A DNA stretch of 18,350 nucleotides from Gammaproteobacteria bacterium (GTDB lineage Bacteria > Pseudomonadota > Gammaproteobacteria > Chromatiales > Sedimenticolaceae): contig JAGRHE010000035.1 of the NCBI GenBank assembly GCA_020445165.1, positions 1-18,350 of the forward strand, given 5' to 3'. The notes beneath the pieces were generated by a model. It did no database searches, was not told where the DNA came from, and saw only the letters and a program-made list of their open reading frames with translations. Positions 1-8,217 of this stretch are shown in pieces. Every line of letters starts with the position of its first letter. The stretch's first letter is position 1. The position numbers were made by a program, and so were the translations under genes.

Positions 1-46
1 GCAGAATCCGGCCCCAGAACTGCGTCATGTCACGATAGATCAACGG
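1..46 (-). other. Possible fragment of cytochrome bd oxidase subunit I (CydA) at the contig edge
   Basis: Read on the minus strand, bases 40 down to 2 encode [13 protein letters not shown]. This resembles the CydA segment IYKDMTKFWGKLF of E. coli, recalled from memory: eight of thirteen residues are identical and the rest mostly conservative. Nothing on the plus strand of the same bases looks like IspH. The simplest reading is that the first 40-50 bases come from elsewhere and were joined to ispH, most likely by misassembly at a contig end. The fragment is very short, so chance similarity cannot be excluded. Confidence 0.3.
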
Positions 47-428
47 ACCGAAGAAAGACGACATCTGTTACGCCACCCAGAACCGCCAGGATGCGGTGAC
101 CCGTCTCGCGCAGCACTGCGACCTGGTGCTGGTGGTCGGTTCACCGAACAGCTCGAACTCGAACCGGCTCAAGGAGATCGCCGAGAAGCATGGCCGCCGC
201 GCCTACCTGATCGACGGACCACAGGATATCCGCCGTGAATGGCTGGACGGCGTCGACGTGATCGGACTGACGGCCGGGGCGTCGGCACCAGAGGTGCTGG
301 TCGAGAGCGTGATCAGCCACCTGCGTGGCTGGGGTGCGGAGAGTGTCGAGCAGGACGACGGTGAACCGGAGACCGTGGTGTTCGCGTTGCCGCGCAACCT
401 GCTTGGCGCCATCGGACAGGCCAGCTGA
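39..428 (+). CDS. ispH: IspH (LytB), 4-hydroxy-3-methylbut-2-enyl diphosphate reductase, C-terminal fragment
   Basis: IspH is the 4Fe-4S enzyme that carries out the last step of the MEP isoprenoid pathway, making IPP and DMAPP in the cytosol. The readable part begins at the motif [15 protein letters not shown] (45-89), which contains a conserved cluster cysteine, and continues through [13 protein letters not shown] and the TAGASAPE loop to a TGA at 426-428. These three motifs and their spacing match the C-terminal third of Escherichia coli IspH. The N-terminal two thirds are missing. An in-frame TAG at 36-38 lies just before the homologous part, and the codons upstream of it do not resemble IspH, so the fragment starts at a junction and not at a real start codon. 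A GTG at 96 is only an internal codon. The gene converges on pilE, the arrangement I recall from P. aeruginosa. The identity is secure; why it is broken is not. Confidence 0.93.
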   Translation: MNGPKKDDICYATQNRQDAVTRLAQHCDLVLVVGSPNSSNSNRLKEIAEKHGRRAYLIDGPQDIRREWLDGVDVIGLTAGASAPEVLVESVISHLRGWGAESVEQDDGEPETVVFALPRNLLGAIGQAS

Positions 429-450
429 CGTCAACGACGCAGCCGGCCAC

Positions 451-481
451 GCTGCCTCGGTCGCGAAGCCGATGCTGCAGC
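451..481. terminator. Hairpin in the convergent ispH/pilE gap, possible weak bidirectional terminator
   Basis: In the 83-base gap between the ispH and pilE stop codons, GCTGC (451-455) can pair with GCAGC (477-481), and inside it TCGG (457-460) with CCGA (469-472). The internal loop is one base on one side and four on the other, with an eight-base apical loop. Its position between two converging genes suits a terminator, but neither strand has a following T-run, so intrinsic termination is doubtful. Confidence 0.25.
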
Positions 482-511
482 GTACCTGTCAGGCTGCCAT
501 CAACCGACGGA

Positions 512-940
512 CTACCAGCAGGTGCTGGCCGATCCACCCGTGGCTGTCTTGCGCCCGGTATGGTCGACGGTGAAGGTCGCGCAATTGGCCGCATCGCTGG
601 CCTGTGCGCCACTCGAATCGGCCGTTGCCCTCACCCAGTATCCCTGCCCGCCGCCGGTCAGCGTCGGCGCGGCGATCGTGTAGAAGCCCTCGTCCGAGTT
701 GCCGCCCTGAATCGCTGTCGATACCTGGAGTGAACTCAACGAGGTGGTGTAAGAACCGTTCGCCGTGTAGAACCGCTCCTGTGCCATGGCGATTGCCTCG
801 AGCGCGATCTTGGCATCAGCGCGGCGCGCCTTCTGCGTCTGCGTCGTGTACAGCGGATAGGCGATGGCGGCGATGATCGCCATCACCGCGACCACCACCA
901 TCAGTTCGACCAGCGTCAGGCCTTTCTGGCGTGCATACAT
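512..940 (-). CDS. pilE: PilE-type minor type IV pilin
   Basis: This is a minor pilin that joins the priming complex at the pilus tip and may link PilY1 and the other minor pilins to the shaft. The start chosen at 940 gives a seven-residue basic leader, MYARQKG, followed by the prepilin cleavage site G|LTLVE with the invariant Glu at mature position 5, and then a hydrophobic helix (LMVVVAVMAIIAAIAYPLY). GGTGA lies five bases before this ATG. GTG at 949 and ATG at 946 are in-frame alternatives. The mature first residue is Leu where Phe is common. Two cysteines near the C-terminus (ANCATF and STCW) would close the D-region disulfide loop. The reading frame directly abuts the pilY1 stop, so it is the last gene of the operon. 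A major pilin is less likely, because the locus is the minor-pilin operon and ispH is next door. Confidence 0.9.
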   Translation of the reverse strand: MYARQKGLTLVELMVVVAVMAIIAAIAYPLYTTQTQKARRADAKIALEAIAMAQERFYTANGSYTTSLSSLQVSTAIQGGNSDEGFYTIAAPTLTGGGQGYWVRATADSSGAQASDAANCATFTVDHTGRKTATGGSASTCW

Positions 941-949
941 ACTCATCAC

Positions 950-3900
950 CTACTTGATGCGGACCCAGGACTTGCGGCCCTCGCCGCCGACATCCGGCCG
1001 TTCCTTTTTCACGTCGATCTGGGCGTTCTTGGAACCGGAGAAGTTCTTGGTCTGGAAAGACCCGTCCCCAAAACCGGACACGATCGCCGGATTCTGGATC
1101 AGGCCGATCTTCGACTTGGTCCCCGACGGCGGGGTATAGGTCGTCTGGCCGTTTACGGTGGACGCCTTGGTATCGGCATTATCGAACAGGCCGTCGCCGT
1201 TCAGATCGAGCACCGGCACATCGAGACGGCCGCCGGTATTCGGATCGATCTCCATCAGCCAGCCCGAGCCACCCTCATCACAGGCCACCGGTGACGGCAG
1301 CGCGGTGACGAAGATCAATCGGCCGCCACGCAGAATCGGGCGCGAAACTGCCTTTTCACCGGTGTCGGTCAGGTCGAGGTACCAGCCACACGACTGGTTG
1401 GCCGCGCAGGCACCTGTTGGCACCGATGAATCCGGGTTGGCCCACTGCACCGGCGTGTTACTGACGATGCGGATTGTTTCCGTGTTGGTGCCGAACGTGG
1501 TCAGCTCCTGCAACGTGATGGTCTGCTTCTGCAGCACGTTCGAGTTGCGCGTCGTCACAGAGGTGACGGTCAGGTCATCGTCACGGTCCCAGATACCGTA
1601 CATGGTGTTGTAGGCGACCGCGTTGGCTGGATCCTGGTCGATCAGCTCGTAGTATTTGCCAGTGCCGAAATAGACGATACGCCCGGTGGCCGACGTCGGG
1701 TGATAGCCGACTGCGACGCGCGCCGTGATCTTCTGCGTCTCGTCGCCCACGCTCCTCGCACGATACAGCAGCGTGGTCGCGGCACGGGTGAAGCCGGCCG
1801 ACGTCGCCTTGAAGCGCCACAGGTTGCCGTTCAGGTCACCGGCATAGATCAGGTCGACCTCGCCATCACCGTCGGTGTCGACCGGGGCCGGTGCAGAAAG
1901 GCCATTGGATGCCCCGTGCAATGTCGATCCGGGTCCGGTTGCCGACAGGTCGATCGACTGCAGCAGCGAACCATCGCTCAGGCGCACGATGTACAGGATC
2001 GCCTTGCCACTCTGACCGTGGTATCCATTGCCGAAGATCGCAACCCAGCCATGGTACTTGGCCTTGACGATCGAGACCTGCCCCATCGCGTAGCCCAGCT
2101 CCTCGAAGGGGCTGCCGCTGACACCCGGCGTGGCCTGGATATCCCACAGCACCACGTCACTGGCATAGGTCTCGTCGAACTTGCCCGGGTCAGTCACGTC
2201 CAGCGCGAAAATGCCCGAACCACCGGCACCCTGCGTGCCGACCAGCACCGAGTGCCAGGCACCGCCAAAGAAGGCATCGACCACGGTCACCGGTCCGTCA
2301 ACGTAATACTTGTGCTGGTAATTGGGCGAGGTCAGCTGGTTGAGCGTCGAGTAAACACCCTGTGGCACGTAGGCAAAGCGCTCGTCACCGGTACAGGCCG
2401 AGATCCCGTGCAGCGCACCGTCATTGCCACCAAAGTACAGCATCGGCTCACGATCGAGCGCGTTGACACTGCGCAGGGTGCCGTTCGAATCGCGACACTC
2501 GACATCGTCGTTGGCCGCCTTGAAGGTCGAATAGGGTACTGTCTCGAGCGAATCGAGATAGTTGTAGTTCGGTGCACCGACCACGGTCGGAGTCGAATTC
2601 ACGACATCGCCGAGCACAGTGGCATTGCGATCGCGGAAGATACGCAGCCCCGACGTGTCCGCGATCTCGTTCGACTTGTCGCCGCGCAGCCAGTCGAGGC
2701 GCTCCGATCCCCGGCTGTCGCTGCTGCCCGATCCCGGGTTCAGGTTCAGTGCCGTCTTCTGGGCCGCGTTCAGGCTGGCCCAGCGGAACGGGATGCCACC
2801 GATCACATCGCCATTGCCGTCCAGGCTCGCATCCCAGGTCATCCACTCGCGGCCGGTGTCGTGGTTCTGCAGGTCGACCCGGTCGGCGACATCCCATTCC
2901 GCCGACAACAGCGCGCCGGTCGACGACACCGGCAGCGAGACCACGCTGCCCGACCAGTCCTCGCTGTCGAAGCGTGCCTGGAACAGGCGCGTCTGGGTCT
3001 GCAGGCTGACCGAGTTGGCCACGACCGAGGCCGACGACGAGGTGGTCGCAATGCTGGACAGGAAACTGGCCAGCTTGGGACCGATCTGCGACGGGTCATC
3101 GGCGAAGAAGAAGCCATCAGCTACTCCGTCACCGTCCTCATCCCATTCCGACTGGAGGTCCGGCATGTCGTTGTTGTTCGAATCGTTGAACGAACCGTAC
3201 TTCGCGGCCAGTTGCAGCGGCGTCGGCATGTTCTTTGCGGTCGACGCACCCGGCGTCAGCACGACGATGCCATCGGGGCGGCCGTCGCCATTCGCGTCGG
3301 CTGCCGGATTCGGTTCGGACGGGTTACGGGTTTCACCGAAGTTATAGGTAGCGTTCAGCGACGTGTAGAAACCGCCACTGACCTTCTCCAGCGTCGCATG
3401 CACGCCGTCATTGGTCGTACCCGACGCGATGAAACCGACCAGCATGGCCGCACCGGAAGCGGCGAGCGGCGCGCGGGTAGTAACGCGCAGGTTGCCGTTG
3501 CCGGGATTGGTGTCGTTGTGACCATTCCCGTCGTCGTCATGGTTCTCGCACTCGGCACCGACACAGATGGATATCCACGAGCCCACGTCCATGTCGTAGT
3601 CATTGCCCCACTGCGAGTCCTCCCAGTTGGCGAACACACGCATGTAGGTGACCTTGCCCGAGTTGGGATCGACGACCGTCTCCAGCACCGACAGCTGCCC
3701 CAGGCTCGAGGCCGCCCATGGATCGCCGGAGTTGAATCGCGCGTAACCCACCGGCACGATGGTCACCTTCGAGCCGTTCACGTCGAACACAAACTCTGGC
3801 AGGGACTTGGCCATCGCGAGGGCGAAGGTTTTGATGGTCTGATCGCCGTCGTAGCCGCTGGTCGTGCGCAGGTCCACGGTACGCGCCTTGTGCGCGATAC

Positions 3901-5566
3901 CCGCAATCCCATAGCCGCCCTGCTTCACCGGCGTGGCCGGGCACAGCCCGCGCATCTGTGACAACGACGTGAAGGTCTTGGCCGAACACACGTTGTAGTC
4001 CGGGTTCGTCAACGGTGACGCGCCAACCTCACCGATGAACACCTCGCTGGCGATACTGCCCGCGGTGCGTTCGGCGGTACCGATCGCATCCACGGCCGTC
4101 GAAATGTTGCCCAGCGCAGTCGGTACGTTACTGAGGTTATCGGTATCGAAACTGTTGTCGCCACTGGCCAGTACGACGACGTTCATCGGCGTGCAGTAGT
4201 CGGTGGCGGACATCGGATCATCCCAGGTCGCGGTCGGCAGGGACAGGGAATCGGTCGCCACATTGAATGTACTGGTTGCCGAACCCTCGCCAGCCAGGTA
4301 GCGGACCGCCTCCAGGTAGATCTCGGACAGCGGGTTACCCCAGTTTGAACACCTGCGGTTGGCGTTTGTACTGGTCAGGTACTCGTTGATCGAAACCGCG
4401 AATCTGTCGCAGTCGTTATAGTGGGTGTCACCATAGTCCCAGGTATTCAGCCGGACCTTGTCGAGCGTGCCGATAATGCCGTTGACGGAGCTGTTGAACG
4501 TGCCATTGGCGAGGTTGACCTCGTCATCGGACGCGGTCGTATTGCCGGCGAACTTGCTGATCGTCTTGCGCAACACGCCACCATGGTCGCGCTTCTGATA
4601 ACTGCCGCTGAGCAGGCCGAAGCGCAACGCACCGTCTTCGCCATAGTCTTGCAGCAACCCTGTTGGCTTCGCGTCGGTGCCGTTATAGCTCTTGCAGTTG
4701 GCCTCGCGCTTGCCCGTGACGCAGACCTCGACCTTTACATTGGGCGCAGCCCGGGTGCCTGAACTGAACAGGTTGTCCGAGTAGCGCGGCACGGTGCCTG
4801 AGTTCTTGTTGTAGTTGGTCGCGGTGTTGGTCTCATACCACTCACACTGGTTGCGCTCGCCGGCGTCCCAGCGCCCCCAGTCACCATTGGCGATCCGTAG
4901 CTGGGGCGGATTGGTCACGGTGCTCATCGATTGCGTCTCGTCCGAGCCGGTGGTCGGCTGCGGTGTGGAGTTACACATCGTCAAGGTCGTCACGTTGTAA
5001 GGCGTGTAGTTGCGCATGTCGTCACCCGTGACCGGAGTGAAGACCTTGGCGAACGCGTGAAAGTCGTTCGACAGGAGCTCGCGCTCGAGCACAGTCTGGG
5101 TCGCCGTGTCGATGGCCCGCTTGCCGCCATAAAGTGCCTTGCGCAGCACGTCGATACGCGTCATCGAGGCCCAGTTCAGGAAGTTGCCACTCCAGTTACC
5201 ATTGCCCGCCGAATTGTTGCAATGGTGATTGTTGGCGCCACTGGCGGCATTTCGTGGCCTGAAGTAACCGGCCGAGGTGTCGTACTCGTAGCAGCGATTG
5301 CTGTCGAAGTAGCCGTAGTAGTCGAAGGAATCGACGTAGCTGCTGTCGATGACGCCGTCGCCATTAAGATCGGAATAGTCAGCGAACGCCTTGATGAACA
5401 GCTGGTGGTCGACCGATGTCGCAAACATCACCATCGGGCTGACCTGGGTCACCAGGAACAACGGCTCCTGGGCCGGCAGCGCGATCGCCGCGCGACTCGA
5501 CATCAGGCCCCAGGCGACCGCAATCACGGAACTGAGAATTCTGTTACGCATGACTTTCACCTTCAT
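950..5566 (-). CDS. pilY1: PilY1/PilC-family type IV pilus tip adhesin
   Basis: PilY1 is a large secreted protein at the pilus tip that supports pilus extension, adhesion and surface sensing. The 1538-residue product has a signal peptide (about 6-31, ending near AIAL) and an N-terminal region opening with QEPLFLVTQVSPMVMF. The C-terminal PilY1 beta-propeller spans roughly 975-1430, with the typical segments LGDVVNSTP, PMLYFGGNDGALHG and FGTGKYYE. A calcium loop in the propeller (D1230 to D1238, DTDGDGEVD, then LNGNLWRF) matches the essential PilY1 site. Six more Dx[DN]x[DN]xxxD loops begin at D66, D677, D757, D795, D809 and D1454. I see no DxSxS MIDAS motif, unlike the von Willebrand A-type PilY1 of P. 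aeruginosa. The ATG at 5566 overlaps the pilX stop (TAATG). The ATG at 5551 has a better ribosome site (GGTGA, five bases upstream) and may be the true start. Confidence 0.93.
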   Translation of the reverse strand: MKVKVMRNRILSSVIAVAWGLMSSRAAIALPAQEPLFLVTQVSPMVMFATSVDHQLFIKAFADYSDLNGDGVIDSSYVDSFDYYGYFDSNRCYEYDTSAGYFRPRNAASGANNHHCNNSAGNGNWSGNFLNWASMTRIDVLRKALYGGKRAIDTATQTVLERELLSNDFHAFAKVFTPVTGDDMRNYTPYNVTTLTMCNSTPQPTTGSDETQSMSTVTNPPQLRIANGDWGRWDAGERNQCEWYETNTATNYNKNSGTVPRYSDNLFSSGTRAAPNVKVEVCVTGKREANCKSYNGTDAKPTGLLQDYGEDGALRFGLLSGSYQKRDHGGVLRKTISKFAGNTTASDDEVNLANGTFNSSVNGIIGTLDKVRLNTWDYGDTHYNDCDRFAVSINEYLTSTNANRRCSNWGNPLSEIYLEAVRYLAGEGSATSTFNVATDSLSLPTATWDDPMSATDYCTPMNVVVLASGDNSFDTDNLSNVPTALGNISTAVDAIGTAERTAGSIASEVFIGEVGASPLTNPDYNVCSAKTFTSLSQMRGLCPATPVKQGGYGIAGIAHKARTVDLRTTSGYDGDQTIKTFALAMAKSLPEFVFDVNGSKVTIVPVGYARFNSGDPWAASSLGQLSVLETVVDPNSGKVTYMRVFANWEDSQWGNDYDMDVGSWISICVGAECENHDDDGNGHNDTNPGNGNLRVTTRAPLAASGAAMLVGFIASGTTNDGVHATLEKVSGGFYTSLNATYNFGETRNPSEPNPAADANGDGRPDGIVVLTPGASTAKNMPTPLQLAAKYGSFNDSNNNDMPDLQSEWDEDGDGVADGFFFADDPSQIGPKLASFLSSIATTSSSASVVANSVSLQTQTRLFQARFDSEDWSGSVVSLPVSSTGALLSAEWDVADRVDLQNHDTGREWMTWDASLDGNGDVIGGIPFRWASLNAAQKTALNLNPGSGSSDSRGSERLDWLRGDKSNEIADTSGLRIFRDRNATVLGDVVNSTPTVVGAPNYNYLDSLETVPYSTFKAANDDVECRDSNGTLRSVNALDREPMLYFGGNDGALHGISACTGDERFAYVPQGVYSTLNQLTSPNYQHKYYVDGPVTVVDAFFGGAWHSVLVGTQGAGGSGIFALDVTDPGKFDETYASDVVLWDIQATPGVSGSPFEELGYAMGQVSIVKAKYHGWVAIFGNGYHGQSGKAILYIVRLSDGSLLQSIDLSATGPGSTLHGASNGLSAPAPVDTDGDGEVDLIYAGDLNGNLWRFKATSAGFTRAATTLLYRARSVGDETQKITARVAVGYHPTSATGRIVYFGTGKYYELIDQDPANAVAYNTMYGIWDRDDDLTVTSVTTRNSNVLQKQTITLQELTTFGTNTETIRIVSNTPVQWANPDSSVPTGACAANQSCGWYLDLTDTGEKAVSRPILRGGRLIFVTALPSPVACDEGGSGWLMEIDPNTGGRLDVPVLDLNGDGLFDNADTKASTVNGQTTYTPPSGTKSKIGLIQNPAIVSGFGDGSFQTKNFSGSKNAQIDVKKERPDVGGEGRKSWVRIK

Positions 5567-6135
5567 TAGTTCCCGTTGCCGTTCCAGTCGAAATAGGTGC
5601 TCTGCAGCACCACCTCGGTATTCGGCGAAACGCCGTAGCCCTTGGCCGTGACCCGGTAGTAATGGATCGTGACCGGTGCGCCGACACCCTCGGAGATATC
5701 ACTGCCGCTCAGTTCGATCTCGGGCAGTTGTTCGATGTAGTAGCGCGGGGCGCTTGCCACCAGCAGCTTGCTGTCATGTGTCAACACGTCCGCCGGCACG
5801 GTACGGGCAAAGTTGCCATCGGTATTCGGATCCAGACTGGTCGATGTCGGCTGCACGATGCTGGTGCCATCGGAACTGTCCCAGGACATCGTGGCGAAGG
5901 TGGTTGCATTGGCAATCCCCTCTTCACCGACCCGCAGCGCCGATTCCGCCGCCTCGATCGCGCTGCTGTAATCGCGGAAGTTACCCGCCATGCGCTCGGC
6001 CATGGTCGTGTCGCGCACGCTGGCCGTGCCGAGCACGGTCAATACCAGCAACAGCACCAGTGCCACGATCAGCACCGCCCCGCGTTGGGATTCGAGTCTT
6101 GTCACCTGTTTTCTGTGCATCGTCATGCCCTTCAT
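5566..6135 (-). CDS. pilX: PilX minor pilin / pilus assembly protein
   Basis: PilX is a pseudopilin-like component of the tip priming complex. The N-terminus carries the PilX signature QRGAVLIVALVLLLVL, followed by the ERMAGNFRD motif and an amphipathic helix (SAIEAAESALR). Cleavage would follow Gly19. Mature position 5 is Val instead of Glu, which is normal for PilX/GspK-like proteins. The length of 189 residues fits the family. The first ATG overlaps the pilW stop (ATGA). Met4 and Met6 are alternative starts, and the latter has GAAGGG about eight bases upstream. The stop overlaps the pilY1 start (TAATG), so translation is probably coupled on both sides. Confidence 0.9.
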   Translation of the reverse strand: MKGMTMHRKQVTRLESQRGAVLIVALVLLLVLTVLGTASVRDTTMAERMAGNFRDYSSAIEAAESALRVGEEGIANATTFATMSWDSSDGTSIVQPTSTSLDPNTDGNFARTVPADVLTHDSKLLVASAPRYYIEQLPEIELSGSDISEGVGAPVTIHYYRVTAKGYGVSPNTEVVLQSTYFDWNGNGN

Positions 6136-7157
6136 AGAACCGCGTTGCGGATCGACACCACCGAGCTGAATTCCTGGCGCAGGCGGTAATCACCCGTGCC
6201 CGGCGAGATCTGTGTGCTGCCGGATGGGAAGTAGGTATAAGGCACCTCGTCGGCACCGGCCCCCTCGATGCTGTTGAGCAGCAGCGAGATGCGCACCGCG
6301 ACCGCCTGGGTCAGGTCGATGCCGACACCGGCCGACACGAACTGCTCGATCCGGCCATCGGCATCGGTATCCAGCGCGTATTCGATCTGCATGTTCTCGA
6401 CACCATCGACCAGCTCAGTGGCACTGCCGGCGCCGTCCCAGCGATACAACGCCGTGATCGCCTGGCCACTGGCATTGTTGCGCCCGGTCGAGCCGACGAA
6501 ATAGGTGTGGGTGGCAAACTCCATCACAACGGCATCGCCCTGGTATGGTGCGGCAAGTGCACCACCGGAATAAGTGATCGTGGTCGTCGTACTGCCGGCC
6601 GTCACGCTCGCAGCGCGCAGAATGGTCGCACTGCCGCAGTCGCTGATGAGCAGGTACTCGTTGGTGGCAAAGCCGCTCGCCGCACCGACGATGGTGATCG
6701 GATCGGTCGTCAGCATCGGACCGCTGACCATGTTGATGTTCGAACGCAGCGGGCCGCGAATCTCGATCGAATCGGTACCGGGAACCATGTTCACACCACC
6801 AATGGTCAAGGTGCCGGCCTGGTCGTTGCGTCCGACCAGAAAGGTGCCGTTCTGAAACTCGGTCAGGTAGGTCGGCGGGCTCGAGGCGATGTTGATGACA
6901 CGCGGTGGCCCGTCCTCGCGGTACACCAGGTGTGGCGACAGGCAGCCACCGTAGCCGGCCTGCTGCAGATCGGCAGCGATCTGACGCACCGCGTAGCGAC
7001 CGTTCTCCTGCAAGGCGCCCAACCCGTTCTGCAACTGGTAGGTGGCCTTGTTGGCCGAGAACACCACGAGTACCCCGGCGAGTAACACCAGGCTCAGTGT
7101 GGTGGCGACCATCAGTTCGACCAGCGTCAGGCCGGCCTGTCGGGGAAACCGGTTCAT
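6132..7157 (-). CDS. pilW: PilW minor pilin
   Basis: PilW is a large minor pilin that works with PilX and PilY1 in the tip complex. The leader MNRFPRQAG precedes the cleavage site G9|LTLVE, with Glu at mature position 5 and a hydrophobic helix (LMVATTLSLVLLAGVLVVF). After it comes a helix ending ENGRYAVRQIAADLQQAGYGGC, typical of PilW. The 341-residue length is normal for PilW and far longer than FimU or PilV. The start codon overlaps the pilV stop (ATGA) and has AAGGTG six bases upstream. The C-terminal half is a beta-rich globular region with no further motif that I recognise. Confidence 0.92.
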   Translation of the reverse strand: MNRFPRQAGLTLVELMVATTLSLVLLAGVLVVFSANKATYQLQNGLGALQENGRYAVRQIAADLQQAGYGGCLSPHLVYREDGPPRVINIASSPPTYLTEFQNGTFLVGRNDQAGTLTIGGVNMVPGTDSIEIRGPLRSNINMVSGPMLTTDPITIVGAASGFATNEYLLISDCGSATILRAASVTAGSTTTTITYSGGALAAPYQGDAVVMEFATHTYFVGSTGRNNASGQAITALYRWDGAGSATELVDGVENMQIEYALDTDADGRIEQFVSAGVGIDLTQAVAVRISLLLNSIEGAGADEVPYTYFPSGSTQISPGTGDYRLRQEFSSVVSIRNAVL

Positions 7158-7606
7158 AACTGCACCTTCGTCACCAGCTCGAGCTTGTTGTTGATGTCGC
7201 GCGCGTCATTCCAACGCAGCCTCACGACGGCTGAACCGGCGGCCGTGACCGCAATATCGCCCTCGCCAGCCGGCAGCCGCTCGACATAGGCATGCCACTG
7301 CCCCAGATCGATCGTGGCAACCTGGGACACGCTGCAGCTGGAACAGGTCACGTGCGCCGGAGTCTGGCCATAGCTGATGTTGTAGTTGCCGGCCGTGGCG
7401 GCGTCCCGGTTGGCGCGCATGCGGTCGATGATGTCGTTACTGGCCAACGTCGCCTGTGACCGTTGCGCGGCGCTGTAATTGTTGCGCAGGCCCAGCGTCT
7501 GCAGCCCGCTCAGACCGAGCAGGCCGATCGACAGCACGATCAGTGCCACCAGCACCTCGAGCAGCGTGAAGCCGTTCTGCCGTCTCCTGTTCATCATCAG
7601 CTGCAT
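7154..7606 (-). CDS. pilV: PilV minor pilin
   Basis: PilV is a minor pilin of the tip priming subcomplex. The sequence has a basic leader ending RRRQNG, cleavage at G12|F13, Glu17 at mature position 5, and the helix LEVLVALIVLSIGLLGLSGLQ that characterises the PilV/GspI-like group. A further helix (SQATLASNDIIDRMRANRDAA) resembles PilV after the transmembrane part. Two cysteines sit close together (CSSC). The ATG at 7606 lies inside the end of fimU (10-base overlap) and has GGAG eight bases upstream, so it was kept. ATGs at 7597 and 7594, the first in a TGATG overlap, are alternatives giving shorter leaders. Confidence 0.9.
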   Translation of the reverse strand: MQLMMNRRRQNGFTLLEVLVALIVLSIGLLGLSGLQTLGLRNNYSAAQRSQATLASNDIIDRMRANRDAATAGNYNISYGQTPAHVTCSSCSVSQVATIDLGQWHAYVERLPAGEGDIAVTAAGSAVVRLRWNDARDINNKLELVTKVQL

Positions 7607-8145
7607 GTCGCACGCTCCAGACGGACCTGGCCGCTCTGCATGATGTAGAGACAGCGCGATTGGCTCCCGGTGGAACCGGAATGGCCCAGGTCGAAGCAGG
7701 TACCACTGGTCGAACAGGCGGTGTTCGATGTCATGTTCTGCACCTCGCCGCGCGACTGGAAGCGGACATAACTGCCGCTGGTGGCCGCTGTCGCACCGGC
7801 AGTCGTGATCAGGAAGACCCGCAAGCGCTCGTCAGTACCATCCACCGAGCCGGCGGTGCCACCATCGGTGAACACCAGCGCGCCGTTGTCCCAGTCGGTG
7901 TTGCTGCCACAGGTGACTGGGTTGGCGGCAGGATCGGCGATAGCACACACCGACACGGTGGTCGCCCGCCTGACCGCTTCGCTGCGCGCCAGCTTGAACG
8001 CCGCCAGAAAGGTGTTCGCCTGGGCCGTGGCCCGGTTGTTCGATGCCACGCTGTTGAACAGCGGCATGCCGACCGCAACCAGGATGATGGCCACGGCCAG
8101 CGTGACCATCAGCTCGACCAGCGTGAGTCCGTTTTGTTTTCTCAT
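7597..8145 (-). CDS. fimU: FimU/FimT-type minor pilin (GspH/FimT family)
   Basis: This is the first gene of the operon. FimU is a core minor pilin that helps start pilus assembly. The start at 8145 gives a six-residue leader MRKQNG, then G|LTLVE with Glu at mature position 5 and a hydrophobic helix (LMVTLAVAIILVAVGMPLF). The family hallmark FKLARSEAVRRATTVSVC follows. Six cysteines in the C-terminal domain suggest disulfides in the periplasm. The upstream ATG at 8166 would add seven residues and lacks any Shine-Dalgarno sequence. CAGG sits five bases before the chosen ATG. P. aeruginosa has both fimT and fimU at this place, while only one copy is present here. FimU is inferred from its position in the operon; FimT cannot be excluded. 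Confidence 0.88.
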   Translation of the reverse strand: MRKQNGLTLVELMVTLAVAIILVAVGMPLFNSVASNNRATAQANTFLAAFKLARSEAVRRATTVSVCAIADPAANPVTCGSNTDWDNGALVFTDGGTAGSVDGTDERLRVFLITTAGATAATSGSYVRFQSRGEVQNMTSNTACSTSGTCFDLGHSGSTGSQSRCLYIMQSGQVRLERATCS

Positions 8146-8189
8146 GTGGGCCTGTATAGCAATCATTCAGATATGTCGTCGCGGCGCGG

Positions 8190-8217
8190 ATGATAGACTG
8201 CGGCGATTTCCCGACAA
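8190..8217 (-). promoter_or_regulatory. Candidate sigma70 promoter for the fimU-pilE operon
   Basis: On the minus strand, TTGTCG (8217-8212) and TATCAT (8195-8190) are separated by 16 bases. The -10 element matches five of six consensus positions and the -35 element four of six. Transcription would begin near 8183, about 38 bases before the preferred fimU start. All six pil genes overlap or abut, so this is the natural place for the operon promoter. Confidence 0.4.

Noticed and set aside
1700..3961. A 753-codon open frame on the plus strand opposite pilY1
   Set aside because: It lies antisense to a well-supported pilY1. The product is rich in Arg, Val, Gly and His with no recognisable domain, which is the expected shadow of a GC-rich coding strand.
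3400..5566. Possible frameshift or domain loss in the PilY1 N-terminal half because the von Willebrand MIDAS motif is missing
   Set aside because: The frame is open throughout, and this N-terminal type (DLNGDGVIDSSYVDSFDYYGYFDS) is one I recall from other PilY1 homologues, so it looks like a family variant.
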